Positions 19,768 to 27,457 of a DNA stretch of 62,948 nucleotides are shown piece by piece. Below the pieces are notes generated by a model. The model ran no database searches, was not told the DNA's origin, and was given only the letters and a program-made list of their open reading frames with translations. Source of the stretch: Bordetella parapertussis. Lineage in GTDB: Bacteria; Pseudomonadota; Gammaproteobacteria; Burkholderiales; Casimicrobiaceae. Every line of letters begins with the position of its first letter. Positions within the stretch are counted from its first letter, which is position 1. Location of the stretch: positions 1-62,948 of the forward strand of contig CALQLA020000030.1 of the NCBI GenBank assembly GCA_943331295.2, written 5' to 3'. Made by a program: the position numbers and the translations under genes.

Positions 19768-20853
19768 TCAGGCGTCGTCAATAACCCGGCAGCGCTCGGC
19801 CGCAATCCCCAGCTCGGTGCGCTTCCCCGGCTCGGGAATCGCCGGGTCGTCGGAGCGGATCGGCACCGCGATCACGCGGCCGCCGCGCTCCAACCGGCAG
19901 TGGACGATCAGCTCGGCGCCGAAGAACTCGACGCGCTCGATCAGCGCGGGAACGCGGTTGCGGTCGCCCGCGCGCGGCTCGAAGTGCACGTGCTCGGGCC
20001 GGATCGACATGCCCTGCGGCGAGCCGGTGCCGCCGGCCACCACGGGCACGGGCACGACGAACAGATTGCCGTCGTCGGACTGGAAACGGCAGAAGCCGTC
20101 GGCCTCGACCGGCAGCAGCTTGCCGGTGAACCACAGCGACTGGCCGATGAACTCGGCGACGAAGCGCGTCGCGGGCTCCTCGTAGATCTCGCGCCCGGTG
20201 CCCACCTGCACGATGCGCCCGGCGTTCATCAACGCGATGCGGTCGGCGAGCGCGATCGCCTCCTGCTGGTCGTGCGTGACGACGAGCGTGGTCATGTGGA
20301 CCTCGCGCAGGATCTCGCGCAGCTCGAAGCGCAGCGTCTCGCGCAGCTTGGCATCGAGGTTCGACAGCGGCTCGTCGAGCAGCAGCAGGTTGGGCGAGAT
20401 CGCGAGCGCGCGGGCGAGCGCCACGCGCTGCTGCTGGCCACCGGACAGCGCCGACGGCCGCCGCGCGCCCAGCCCTTCCAAGCGGACGAGTTGCAACAGT
20501 CGCGCCCGGCGCGCGTCGCGCTCGGCCGGCGGCACCGAGTGCTGCCGCATCCCGTAGTCGACGTTCTGCGCCACCGTCATGTGCGGGAACAGCGCGTAGT
20601 CCTGGAACACGAGGCCGATGTCGCGCTGGAACGGCGGCAGGCCGACGACGTTCCGGCCGCCGATCGCGATCTGCCCCGCGTCGGGCTTCTCGAAGCCGGC
20701 GATGAGCCGCAGCGTCGTCGTCTTGCCGCAGCCGGACGGCCCCAGCAGCGCGACGATCTCGCCGGCACCGACGGCGAGCGTCGCCTCGTCGACGGCGACG
20801 TGGTCGCCGAACCGCTTCACCACCCCGTCGAGCTTCAGTCCGTCGGCCATCAT
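19768..20853 (-). CDS. potA: Pot/Fbp-type ABC transporter ATPase
   Basis: A 361-residue ATPase. Residues 5-235 are the nucleotide-binding domain: Walker A GPSGCGKTTTLR, Q-loop VFQDYALFPH, signature LSGGQQQR, Walker B LLLLDEPLSNLDAKLR, H-loop VTHDQQEA. The last 120 residues are a TOBE-type regulatory domain (MSIRPEHVHFEP). This layout is that of spermidine/putrescine and iron importers. The start ATG 20853 overlaps the stop of the preceding permease (ATGA), and a second ATG follows at once. It is last in a four-gene operon read leftwards, and its stop is 12 bases from the convergent hpxW-like gene. Confidence 0.9.
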   Translation of the reverse strand: MMADGLKLDGVVKRFGDHVAVDEATLAVGAGEIVALLGPSGCGKTTTLRLIAGFEKPDAGQIAIGGRNVVGLPPFQRDIGLVFQDYALFPHMTVAQNVDYGMRQHSVPPAERDARRARLLQLVRLEGLGARRPSALSGGQQQRVALARALAISPNLLLLDEPLSNLDAKLRETLRFELREILREVHMTTLVVTHDQQEAIALADRIALMNAGRIVQVGTGREIYEEPATRFVAEFIGQSLWFTGKLLPVEADGFCRFQSDDGNLFVVPVPVVAGGTGSPQGMSIRPEHVHFEPRAGDRNRVPALIERVEFFGAELIVHCRLERGGRVIAVPIRSDDPAIPEPGKRTELGIAAERCRVIDDA

Positions 20854-21692
20854 CCGCTGTAGAGCCCTTTTCCGATCACATTGTCGAGCCCCGTCGTGCG
20901 GTCGAGGAAGATCACGATCAGCACCGTCAGCGCGGCAAAGACCGTCGACACCGCGGCGACCGTCAGGTTGAGGTTGCTGCGCATCTCCGCCACCAGCGCG
21001 ATCGGCAGCGTCTGCGTGTAGGCGTCGGACAGGAACAGGCTTACCGCCACCTCGTCGAAGCTCAGCACGAACGCGAGCAGTGCCCCGGCGATGATGCCGG
21101 TCTTGGCGAGCGGCAGCGTGACGTCGAGGAACGCGCGCCACGGCGACGCGCCGAGCGAGGCCGCCGCCTCGACCATGCTGCGGCGGATGCCGACGAGGGA
21201 AGCGAGCGCCGCACGGATCGTGAACGGAATCGTGATGATCACGTGGCCCATGACGAGCCGCGTGAAGGCGTCGAAGATGTGGATCGCCGACGCGAAGCCG
21301 AGGATCGAGAAGCCGATCACCACCGTCGGCACCATCTTGGGCGACAGGAACAGCGTCTCGAGGAAGTGCCGCCCGCGCCACCGCGTCGCGGTGAGCGCGA
21401 CCGCGGCGGCGGTGCCGGCGGCGGTCGAGATCGCGGTCGACAGGAGCGCCAGCTCGAGGCTGGTGACGAGGCCGGTCAGGTAGGCCGGGTTCGTGAAGAA
21501 ACTGCGATACCAGCGCAGCGAGAACTGCGTCGGCGGGAACGCGCCCAGGAACTCGCGGTCGTCGAACGACAGCAGCACCGACACCGCGATGGGCAGCAGC
21601 AGGAACAGGAACACGATCGCCGGCACCAGCCAGAACACCACGGCGGCCAGCGCGTCGGTGCCGACCCGCCAGCCGGCGGTGCGCGGCTTCAC
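20850..21692 (-). CDS. potC: Pot-type ABC transporter permease (PotC-like)
   Basis: A 280-residue inner-membrane permease with six predicted helices. The EAA loop EAAASLGASPWRAFLDVTLPLAKTG links it to the ATPase. The start GTG 21692 is preceded by AGGAGG at a 7-base spacing and overlaps the stop of the upstream permease (GTGA). The long frame that continues upstream is a shadow of that gene. It forms the pore with the PotB-like subunit. Confidence 0.88.
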   Translation of the reverse strand: MKPRTAGWRVGTDALAAVVFWLVPAIVFLFLLLPIAVSVLLSFDDREFLGAFPPTQFSLRWYRSFFTNPAYLTGLVTSLELALLSTAISTAAGTAAAVALTATRWRGRHFLETLFLSPKMVPTVVIGFSILGFASAIHIFDAFTRLVMGHVIITIPFTIRAALASLVGIRRSMVEAAASLGASPWRAFLDVTLPLAKTGIIAGALLAFVLSFDEVAVSLFLSDAYTQTLPIALVAEMRSNLNLTVAAVSTVFAALTVLIVIFLDRTTGLDNVIGKGLYSG

Positions 21693-22573
21693 GGCCGCAC
21701 CTCCTGCGGAAACAGCGTGCGCACCATCACCGTGAGCCCGTAGACGATGGCGATCGCGAGCACCAGCATGATGATGCCGATCGCGGCGCCGCTGGGGTAG
21801 TTGGCGACGTCGGAGAACCGCGTGTACATCAGGTTCGTCGTGAACAGCACCACGCCACGCCCGAGGATAAGCGGCACCACGAAGTTGCTGATGCACATCG
21901 CGAAGCCGATCATGAACGCCGACAGCAGGCCAGGCACCGCGAGCGGCAGCGTGACGCTGGTCGCGACGTGCCAGCGCGGCGCGCCCAGCGACTCGGCGGC
22001 GCGCTCCAGTTGCGGGTTGATGTTCTGGAACGTGCCGATCAGCATGAGCGTGGCCACCGGCAGCACGAAGTGGAGCAGCCCGATTTGCACCTGCACCTCC
22101 GCATAGCGCGGGCTGTTGACCGGGATGCCGATCCAGCGGCCGAAGAACGTCAGCGGCCCCGTGGCGCCCCAGGTCATCTGGATCGCGTAGAGCTTGGCGA
22201 TGAGGCTCAAGAAAAGCAGGCTGACGAGCAGGCCGAAGATGAACAGCCGCAGCCCGTGGCGGCGGGTGCGCGCGGCGTGCCACGCGACCGGCGCGGCCAG
22301 CGCCACCGCCAGCGCGCTGACGATGAAGCCGATCCGGAACGTGTCCCAGAAATAGAACGCGTACGCGGAACTGGCGAGCTCGGTGTAGTTCTGGAGCGTC
22401 CACCCGGCGCCCGAGCCGGCGCGGCCCGGGACGTACGGATGGAAGCTCTCGACCGCCATCAGCGCGATCGGCGCCATCAGGAACACGGCGACGATCAGCA
22501 CCGCCGGCGCGAGCAGCAGCCGGTGCAGCCGCGACAGCGCCGTTGCCGGCGCCGGATCGGTGGCGGCCGTCAT
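21689..22573 (-). CDS. potB: Pot-type ABC transporter permease (PotB-like)
   Basis: A 294-residue permease with a short cytosolic N-terminus, then LLLAPAVLIVAVFLMAPIALM and five further helices. The EAA loop reads ERAAESLGAPRWHVATSVTLPLAVPG. It is the first membrane subunit after the binding-protein gene and is coupled to the next gene by a GTGA overlap. Its ATG is overlapped by the stop of a tiny repeat-made reading frame (see the 12-base repeat). Confidence 0.88.
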   Translation of the reverse strand: MTAATDPAPATALSRLHRLLLAPAVLIVAVFLMAPIALMAVESFHPYVPGRAGSGAGWTLQNYTELASSAYAFYFWDTFRIGFIVSALAVALAAPVAWHAARTRRHGLRLFIFGLLVSLLFLSLIAKLYAIQMTWGATGPLTFFGRWIGIPVNSPRYAEVQVQIGLLHFVLPVATLMLIGTFQNINPQLERAAESLGAPRWHVATSVTLPLAVPGLLSAFMIGFAMCISNFVVPLILGRGVVLFTTNLMYTRFSDVANYPSGAAIGIIMLVLAIAIVYGLTVMVRTLFPQEVRP

Positions 22574-22585
22574 CGGAGCGCCGCG

Positions 22586-22633
22586 TTCATCGGCGCGCTC
22601 ATCGGCGCCCTCATTGGCGCCTTCATCGGCGCA
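22586..22633. repeat. Four 12-base tandem repeats between binding-protein and permease genes
   Basis: Units TTCATCGGCGCG, CTCATCGGCGCC, CTCATTGGCGCC and TTCATCGGCGCA follow each other without gaps. On the coding (minus) strand each unit offers an ATG, giving the small frame MKAPMRAPMSAPMNAALR. Its TGA overlaps the permease ATG. This is slippage-prone sequence exactly in a translation-coupling position. Confidence 0.8.
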
Positions 22634-23743
22634 TCAGGCCTTGCGGATCAGCGGCGCGATCTCGGTTTCCCAGCGCTTGGCGTAGCCGTCGACCTGCGTC
22701 GACATGTACTCGAAGTCGGCGATGTACGCGTACTGCGCGAGCTCCGCCGGCGAGTAGAAGACGTCGGCCACGTCCGGGTTGACCTTCGAATTCTGGTTGG
22801 TCGGTCCCGACCCCAGCGGCCAGTTGTACTGCTGGTTGATCGGCGCGGTCGCGAAGTAGTTCGAGAAGCGCTTCGCCGCGACGATCTTCGCCGGGTTGTC
22901 GCCCTTGATCACGGCGAAGCCCTCGTTGAAAAGGAAGCCCTTGTTGTCCTTCATCCGCGACAGGATCCGGCAGGGGAAGCGCTTCCTGACCTGCGTCCAC
23001 GCGCCGATGTTGAAGAACGCGACCGACGTCTCGCCCGAGCTCATCGCGTTGATGAACTCCGAGTTGTTGTTGATGACGCGGCCGATCTGCCCTTTCTCGG
23101 CCAGCTCCTTCAGGAACTTCCACCCCGGCTCCATGTTGCGCTCGTTGCCGCCGCGCTGGATCGCAAGTGTCAGCATCAGGAGACCCGTGAGGTTCACCGG
23201 GAACGGCACGCACAGCTTGCCCTTGAAGCGCGGCTCGAGCAGCTGCTCGATCGACTCGATCGGCTTGTCGACGAGATCGGTGCGGTAGCCCCAGAACGCG
23301 CCGGACGTCGACAGCGGCGTGGTCATCAGCCTGCCCGCCTTGTCCTTCTGGAAGTACAACGGCGGAATCTCCTTCAGCGCCGGCATCTCGTCGAGGCTGA
23401 CGGGCTCGACCCAGCCCTCGGCGATCATCGCGCGGAACGTCGGGTCCCAGCCCGAGATCACGTTGTAGCCGACGCGCGGCCACACCGGCTTGATCTTGGC
23501 GACGATCGCCATCGCGCCGCCGGCGTGCGTCTCCCACGTGATCTTGTCGCCGTACTTCGGCTCGTACTCCTTCATGATCTCGCGCGACACGTCGATCCAC
23601 GCGGCGCCCCACTGGACGACGAGCAGCGGCTCGCCTTTCTGCTGCGCCATCACGACCGGCACGCCGGCCGCCTGCAACGCGGCGGCGAGCCCGGTGAGGC
23701 TCATCCCCTTCAGCAGGTCGCGTCTCGATATGGTTCTGATCAT
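22634..23743 (-). CDS. potD: Pot-type ABC transporter substrate-binding protein, Tat-exported
   Basis: A 369-residue binding protein of the PotD/extracellular solute-binding family 1 type. ATG 23743, preceded by GGGGAG, gives MIRTISRRDLLKGMSLTG, a twin-arginine (SRRDLLK) signal ending near VVMAQ. It is thus exported folded by the Tat path. The mature part has the family's VVQWGAAWIDVSREIMKEYEP and MSSGETSVAFFNIGAW stretches. The ligand is not predictable. Linkage to a TrzN/MtaD-like hydrolase, which diverges from it, suggests an amine or N-heterocycle rather than polyamine. It is the first gene of the four-gene importer operon. Confidence 0.88.
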   Translation of the reverse strand: MIRTISRRDLLKGMSLTGLAAALQAAGVPVVMAQQKGEPLLVVQWGAAWIDVSREIMKEYEPKYGDKITWETHAGGAMAIVAKIKPVWPRVGYNVISGWDPTFRAMIAEGWVEPVSLDEMPALKEIPPLYFQKDKAGRLMTTPLSTSGAFWGYRTDLVDKPIESIEQLLEPRFKGKLCVPFPVNLTGLLMLTLAIQRGGNERNMEPGWKFLKELAEKGQIGRVINNNSEFINAMSSGETSVAFFNIGAWTQVRKRFPCRILSRMKDNKGFLFNEGFAVIKGDNPAKIVAAKRFSNYFATAPINQQYNWPLGSGPTNQNSKVNPDVADVFYSPAELAQYAYIADFEYMSTQVDGYAKRWETEIAPLIRKA

Positions 23744-23846
23744 TGCGGTACTCCCCAAGGCGAATTGATTGCGGAAGGCGCGGGCGCGACGGCGGCGCGC
23801 GCGATTCGACACGGACAATCCCGTCGCCTATCGCAGCGCAGAAAGA

Positions 23847-23873
23847 GGGAACAATCTTATGCGGCGCGTTCCC
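23847..23873. promoter_or_regulatory. Inverted repeat in the divergent control region
   Basis: GGGAAC (23847-23852) and GTTCCC (23868-23873) form an inverted repeat with a 15-base spacer. It lies inside an AT-rich patch of the 226-base region between the binding-protein gene and the divergent amidohydrolase gene. A second dyad (AGAA...TTCT) follows near 23890-23905. This is the natural place for one dimeric regulator to control both transcripts. Confidence 0.4.
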
Positions 23874-23969
23874 CGCTGTCAATTCACAAGAACAATTTTT
23901 TCTCCGCACGAAAGTTTTTCGGCGGCCGGCGGTGTCTAATAGCGTTGCGAAAAGCCACGGAGGGAAGGC

Positions 23970-25313
23970 ATGGCATTCGACGTTGCACTGGTGGGCGGCA
24001 CCGTATTGACCGGCGACCCCGCGCGGCCCGTCATCGCCGACGGCGTGGTCACCTTCGCGGGCAACCGGATCGCGGCGGTGGGCGCGCGGTCAGAGTTCCC
24101 GGCGACGCTCGACGCCGGGAAGGTGTTCGCGCTGCCCGGGCGCGTGATCACGCCGGGCTTCGTCAACCTGCACACTCACGCCGTGCTGTCGCTGATGCGC
24201 GGCATCGCCCTCGACATGGGCTTCGCGCCCGCGTACACGCGCGGCGTACCGCACGGCCACGACATCCTGCCCGACGAGGCGGTGGCGCTGGCGCGCCTCG
24301 GCGCGCTGGAGGCGATGACGTTCGGCTCGACGGTGATGGTCGACAGCTGGGTACACGCCGACCTCACGCTGCCGGCGATGGCGGAACTCGGCTTGCGCGT
24401 CTGGTCGTGCAGCCGCTTCCACGACGTCGACTTCACGCGCGTCCACGAAGGCATCTGGGAGCACGACCCGAGGATCGGCGACGACTGCCTCGTGGCGACC
24501 CGGCGCCTGCTCGCCACCCATCACGGCGGCGCCGGCGGCCGGATGAACGTGATGCTGGCCCCGCACGCCTCGGACACCTGCTCCGACGCGCTGCTGCTGA
24601 AGGTGGCGGCCATGGCCCGCGAGACCGGCGTGCGGGTGTGGACGCACCTGTCGCAAAGCCCGCTCGAGAACCGAGTGATCCGCGAGCGCAGCGGCTGCAC
24701 GCCGACCGAACTGCTGGAGCGCTCAGGCCTCCTCAACGACCGGCTGATCGGCGCGCATTGCATCTATCTGAGCGACGACGACATCCGGCGGATGGCCGCG
24801 TCGGGAATGACCGTCGCGCACATCCCGAAGGGCAACGCCACCGGCGGCACGATGGCGCCCACGCCCGCGATGCAGAAGGCCGGCGTGCGCATCGGACTTG
24901 CCACCGACAACCTGACGCAGGACATGACCGAGGCGATGCGCTGGGCGCTCGCCGTCGCGCGGATCCAGCTCGGCAGCGTTTCCCCGGACTGGCAGCCGGC
25001 GACGGCGTTCGCAATGGCGACCCGCGTGGGCGCCCGGGCGCTGGGCATGGAGCGCGAGATGGGGCACCTCGCGCCGGGCAGCCTCGCCGACGTCGTGGCG
25101 TTCGACTTCCGGCGCGCGCACTTGACGCCGCTGCTCGACCCGCTGGGCACGCTCGTCCACGACGCGGGCGGGCGCGACGTCGAGCACGTGTTCGTCGACG
25201 GCCGGCAGGTGATCGCCGGCGGCGAGCCGACGCAGGTCGACGGCGAGCGGATCCGGCGCGACGCGCAACGCGCAGCCGAAGCGCTGTGGGCGCGGGCGCG
25301 CGCCGAGGCCTGA
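23970..25313 (+). CDS. Metal-dependent amidohydrolase/deaminase (TrzN/AtzB/MtaD-like)
   Basis: A 447-residue cytosolic enzyme of the ATZ/TRZ amidohydrolase superfamily, which deaminates or dechlorinates N-heterocycles such as adenosine derivatives, guanine or s-triazines. The metal motif NLHTHAV gives His68 and His70, followed by VWTHLSQSPLENRV (third His and a Glu), GAHCIYLS (His) and GLATDNLTQD (metal Asp). ATG 23970 is preceded by AGGGAAGG. The C-terminal LAPGSLADVVAFDFRRAHLTP is typical. The substrate is unknown. The partner gene is the divergent Pot-type importer. Unlike the deaminase-like enzyme at 15710, this one keeps the catalytic Asp. Confidence 0.85.
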   Translation: MAFDVALVGGTVLTGDPARPVIADGVVTFAGNRIAAVGARSEFPATLDAGKVFALPGRVITPGFVNLHTHAVLSLMRGIALDMGFAPAYTRGVPHGHDILPDEAVALARLGALEAMTFGSTVMVDSWVHADLTLPAMAELGLRVWSCSRFHDVDFTRVHEGIWEHDPRIGDDCLVATRRLLATHHGGAGGRMNVMLAPHASDTCSDALLLKVAAMARETGVRVWTHLSQSPLENRVIRERSGCTPTELLERSGLLNDRLIGAHCIYLSDDDIRRMAASGMTVAHIPKGNATGGTMAPTPAMQKAGVRIGLATDNLTQDMTEAMRWALAVARIQLGSVSPDWQPATAFAMATRVGARALGMEREMGHLAPGSLADVVAFDFRRAHLTPLLDPLGTLVHDAGGRDVEHVFVDGRQVIAGGEPTQVDGERIRRDAQRAAEALWARARAEA

Positions 25314-25322
25314 CGCCGCCGG

Positions 25323-27089
25323 CTACGCGGTCAGCACACCGCCGCGCCAGCCCGGCAATCCCCAGCCCCGCAGGTTCCGGTTGAAGCCGGCGTCGTTCGC
25401 CAGCCAGTCGAACGACGGATCGACGCACGCGGACATCACCAGCGCGTCGTGGCGCTCGCGCGCATCGACGAGCCAGGCGAGCGCCGCCGGTTTGTCGCGC
25501 AGCGTCGAGGCGAGCATCGCGCGGTGGTACGAGGACGTCCCGGGGAAGCGCGCGAGGCACGCTGCCTCCTGCTCCCGCGCCCGATCGGCGTCGCCGCGCC
25601 GGGCGTACGCAATGGCAAGGCACATCCACGGCGTCGGGTTGTCGGGGAGCCGCGCCTGCGCCTCGGCGTAGAGCCGCTCCGCCGCGTCGAAATCGCCCGC
25701 CCACAGCTCGTTGTTGCCCATCAGCGCGTGCAGCGGGAACGTCGCCACGCCGGAGGCCAGCAATCCCGCCCACTGTCGCCGCGACTCGTCGTGGCGGCGC
25801 GCATAGGACAGGATGTTGGCGCTGCTCATCCGCAGCAGCACCGACAGCGGATCGTGCGCGCGGCCGATCGCGAGTTCGTGCAGCGCCTCGTCGAACTCGC
25901 CGACGTAATGCAGCAGCGACGCGAGCGTGGTGCGCGCCGCAGTGACGTGCGGGTAGTGCCGCAGCACCGCGCGCAGCCGGGCGATCGCGGGCTTCCAGTC
26001 GAGATCGCGGGCGCCGGCGATCGCCGCGAGGGTGATCGTCGCGTCGGGCCGGTCGGGCTCGAGCGCGAGCGCGCGTTCGGCCGCGGCGCGCGCGGTGGCG
26101 TACGCGGCGGCGAAATCGCGGTCCATCAGTCCCGCCTGCGTGAAGCGCGCGGACGCGATCGCCGCCCACGCCGCGGCGCACCCGGGATGCGCGGCGGCGA
26201 CCGCGGCGACGGCCCCCAGTTCGCGCTCGATGTCCGCGTGATTGCGTTCCAGCACCCGCATGACGACGACGTTGAGGGCCTGCCGCTCGTCGGCCGAGAG
26301 CCCGGCCAGACCGCCCGCTTCCGGCGCGACCTCGTGTCCGGAGAGCCGCGCCGCGAACCGCGCGAACACGCGGTCCGCGATCGCGTCGAGCGTGGCAAAG
26401 CGCTGCGCCGCGTCTCGCGTCTGCGTCTCCACCCACTGGACGCTCGCGTCGGCCGCGTCCAGCAGTCGCGCGGTCACCCGGAGCTGGCCGTCCGGTTCGG
26501 CCCCGACGCTCGATTCCACCAGCCATTCCACGCCGAGCGCGTCGCCGATGCCGACCTGCGTCGCGCAATCGCGCTCGGCCTGGTCGACCGAGTCGCGGGC
26601 GATGATCCGCGGCACGCCGATCCGCGCGAGGCCGTCGGCCAGCCGGTCCGCGAATCCGGCGCATAGGATGTCGTACCCGGGCTCGCCGGTGGCGTTGCGC
26701 GTCCGCGCGACCGCCACGCCGAGGCGCGCGCCGCCGGTGTCGACGGAGCCGACGAATTCGGGCTCGTAGCGGCCCTTCGGCAGCACGATCCGCAGCTTCG
26801 GCAGCTGGTCGTAATGCGCGTAGTGGGCTTCCAGCCGCTCGCGCAGCCGGCGCATCGTCACGCGCACGATCGGATCGGACTGCGGGTCGTAGGTGGCCGG
26901 GTCCCGGCGGAACACTTCGAGCGCGATCGACGTCTCGCGGAACGCCGTCGCGTCGCCGGCCATCCGCCGCTCCACGAGGTAACGCAGCAGCCGGGTGTGG
27001 CTGGGCGCGCGACGCAGCGCGTCGCTGTCGATCAGGCGGGAGAGCTCCTGCGCGACGAGGGCATTGGGCGAGGACATCTGGGCAGCCAT
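25323..27089 (-). CDS. TPR-repeat protein with N-terminal putative DNA-binding/TolB-like domain
   Basis: A 588-residue protein. Residues 10-110 (SHTRLLRYLVERRMAGD, EVFRRDPATYDPQSDPIVRV, LPKGRYEPEF) match a domain common at the start of TPR-containing regulators and membrane-less CadC-like proteins, thought to bind DNA. Residues 120-240 resemble the TolB-like module (GYDILCAGFADRLADGLARIG). After residue 290 come several TPR-like helices (AAAYATARAAAERALALEPDRP, AERLYAEAQARLPDNPTPW). No membrane segment is seen. ATG 27089 is supported by a decayed duplicate near 29203 that keeps the same start-codon context. It diverges from a remnant Rhs gene, suggesting it once regulated, or regulates, the Rhs promoter. 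Confidence 0.72.
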   Translation of the reverse strand: MAAQMSSPNALVAQELSRLIDSDALRRAPSHTRLLRYLVERRMAGDATAFRETSIALEVFRRDPATYDPQSDPIVRVTMRRLRERLEAHYAHYDQLPKLRIVLPKGRYEPEFVGSVDTGGARLGVAVARTRNATGEPGYDILCAGFADRLADGLARIGVPRIIARDSVDQAERDCATQVGIGDALGVEWLVESSVGAEPDGQLRVTARLLDAADASVQWVETQTRDAAQRFATLDAIADRVFARFAARLSGHEVAPEAGGLAGLSADERQALNVVVMRVLERNHADIERELGAVAAVAAAHPGCAAAWAAIASARFTQAGLMDRDFAAAYATARAAAERALALEPDRPDATITLAAIAGARDLDWKPAIARLRAVLRHYPHVTAARTTLASLLHYVGEFDEALHELAIGRAHDPLSVLLRMSSANILSYARRHDESRRQWAGLLASGVATFPLHALMGNNELWAGDFDAAERLYAEAQARLPDNPTPWMCLAIAYARRGDADRAREQEAACLARFPGTSSYHRAMLASTLRDKPAALAWLVDARERHDALVMSACVDPSFDWLANDAGFNRNLRGWGLPGWRGGVLTA

Positions 27090-27132
27090 GGCGCAGTGTA
27101 GACGGGCCCGACGGGCGTCGAGAGGACGATGT

Positions 27133-27174
27133 TACATGTTGTTACCTACCCCCGGAGCCATCCATCGGTAGATT
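27133..27174 (+). promoter_or_regulatory. RstA-like box and -10 in the duplicated (remnant) promoter
   Basis: TACATGTTGTTACC (27133-27146) matches the RstA consensus TACATNTNGTTACA at all but the last base. A TAGATT -10 candidate lies 22 bases further on (27169-27174). The arrangement and most flanking bases are the same as at 29247-29288. Confidence 0.45.
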
Positions 27175-27180
27175 GCCCGA

Positions 27181-27342
27181 ATCCGCTGTCGCCGTGGCTG
27201 ATGCCGCCGCTCGCGCAACTCCTGTTCGCCGCGGCCTTCCGGCTGCGCCACCGCTATCCCGGCGAGACCCGGCTGGCCCTGCTGGTCGCCGCGGTTGCGG
27301 TGTCAGGCATCGCGTGGGCCGCGACGGTGCTGCGCGACGTGC
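27181..27342 (+). pseudogene. Remnant of a second copy of the Rhs gene start
   Basis: Bases 27181-27342 are closely similar to 29813-29970, inside the Rhs gene. Both encode LSPWL-PPLA-LLF, then RYPGETRLALLVAA and VSGIAWAATVLRD. Here the promoter and leader are joined directly to this segment, the signal-peptide part is missing, and the frame dissolves after VLRD. The whole gene-free stretch 27090-27457 thus consists of a duplicated promoter, this remnant, and about 115 bases in which I recognise nothing. Confidence 0.7.
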
Positions 27343-27457
27343 CTGCACGTCGAAGTCTTCCGACATCGATTGACGCGAACGATGGAGAATCGGTTGTGAT
27401 CCGTTTGCGCAGTTCTTGCTGGCAGTAGTCGCCGCTGGCGCAGGGGCCGCTGCTGCC

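Noticed and set aside
22623..23909. A 428-codon frame overlapping the Pot-type binding protein on the same strand
   Set aside because: It is out of frame with the binding protein, which has a Tat signal and family motifs. This one is Arg/Gly-rich without any domain.
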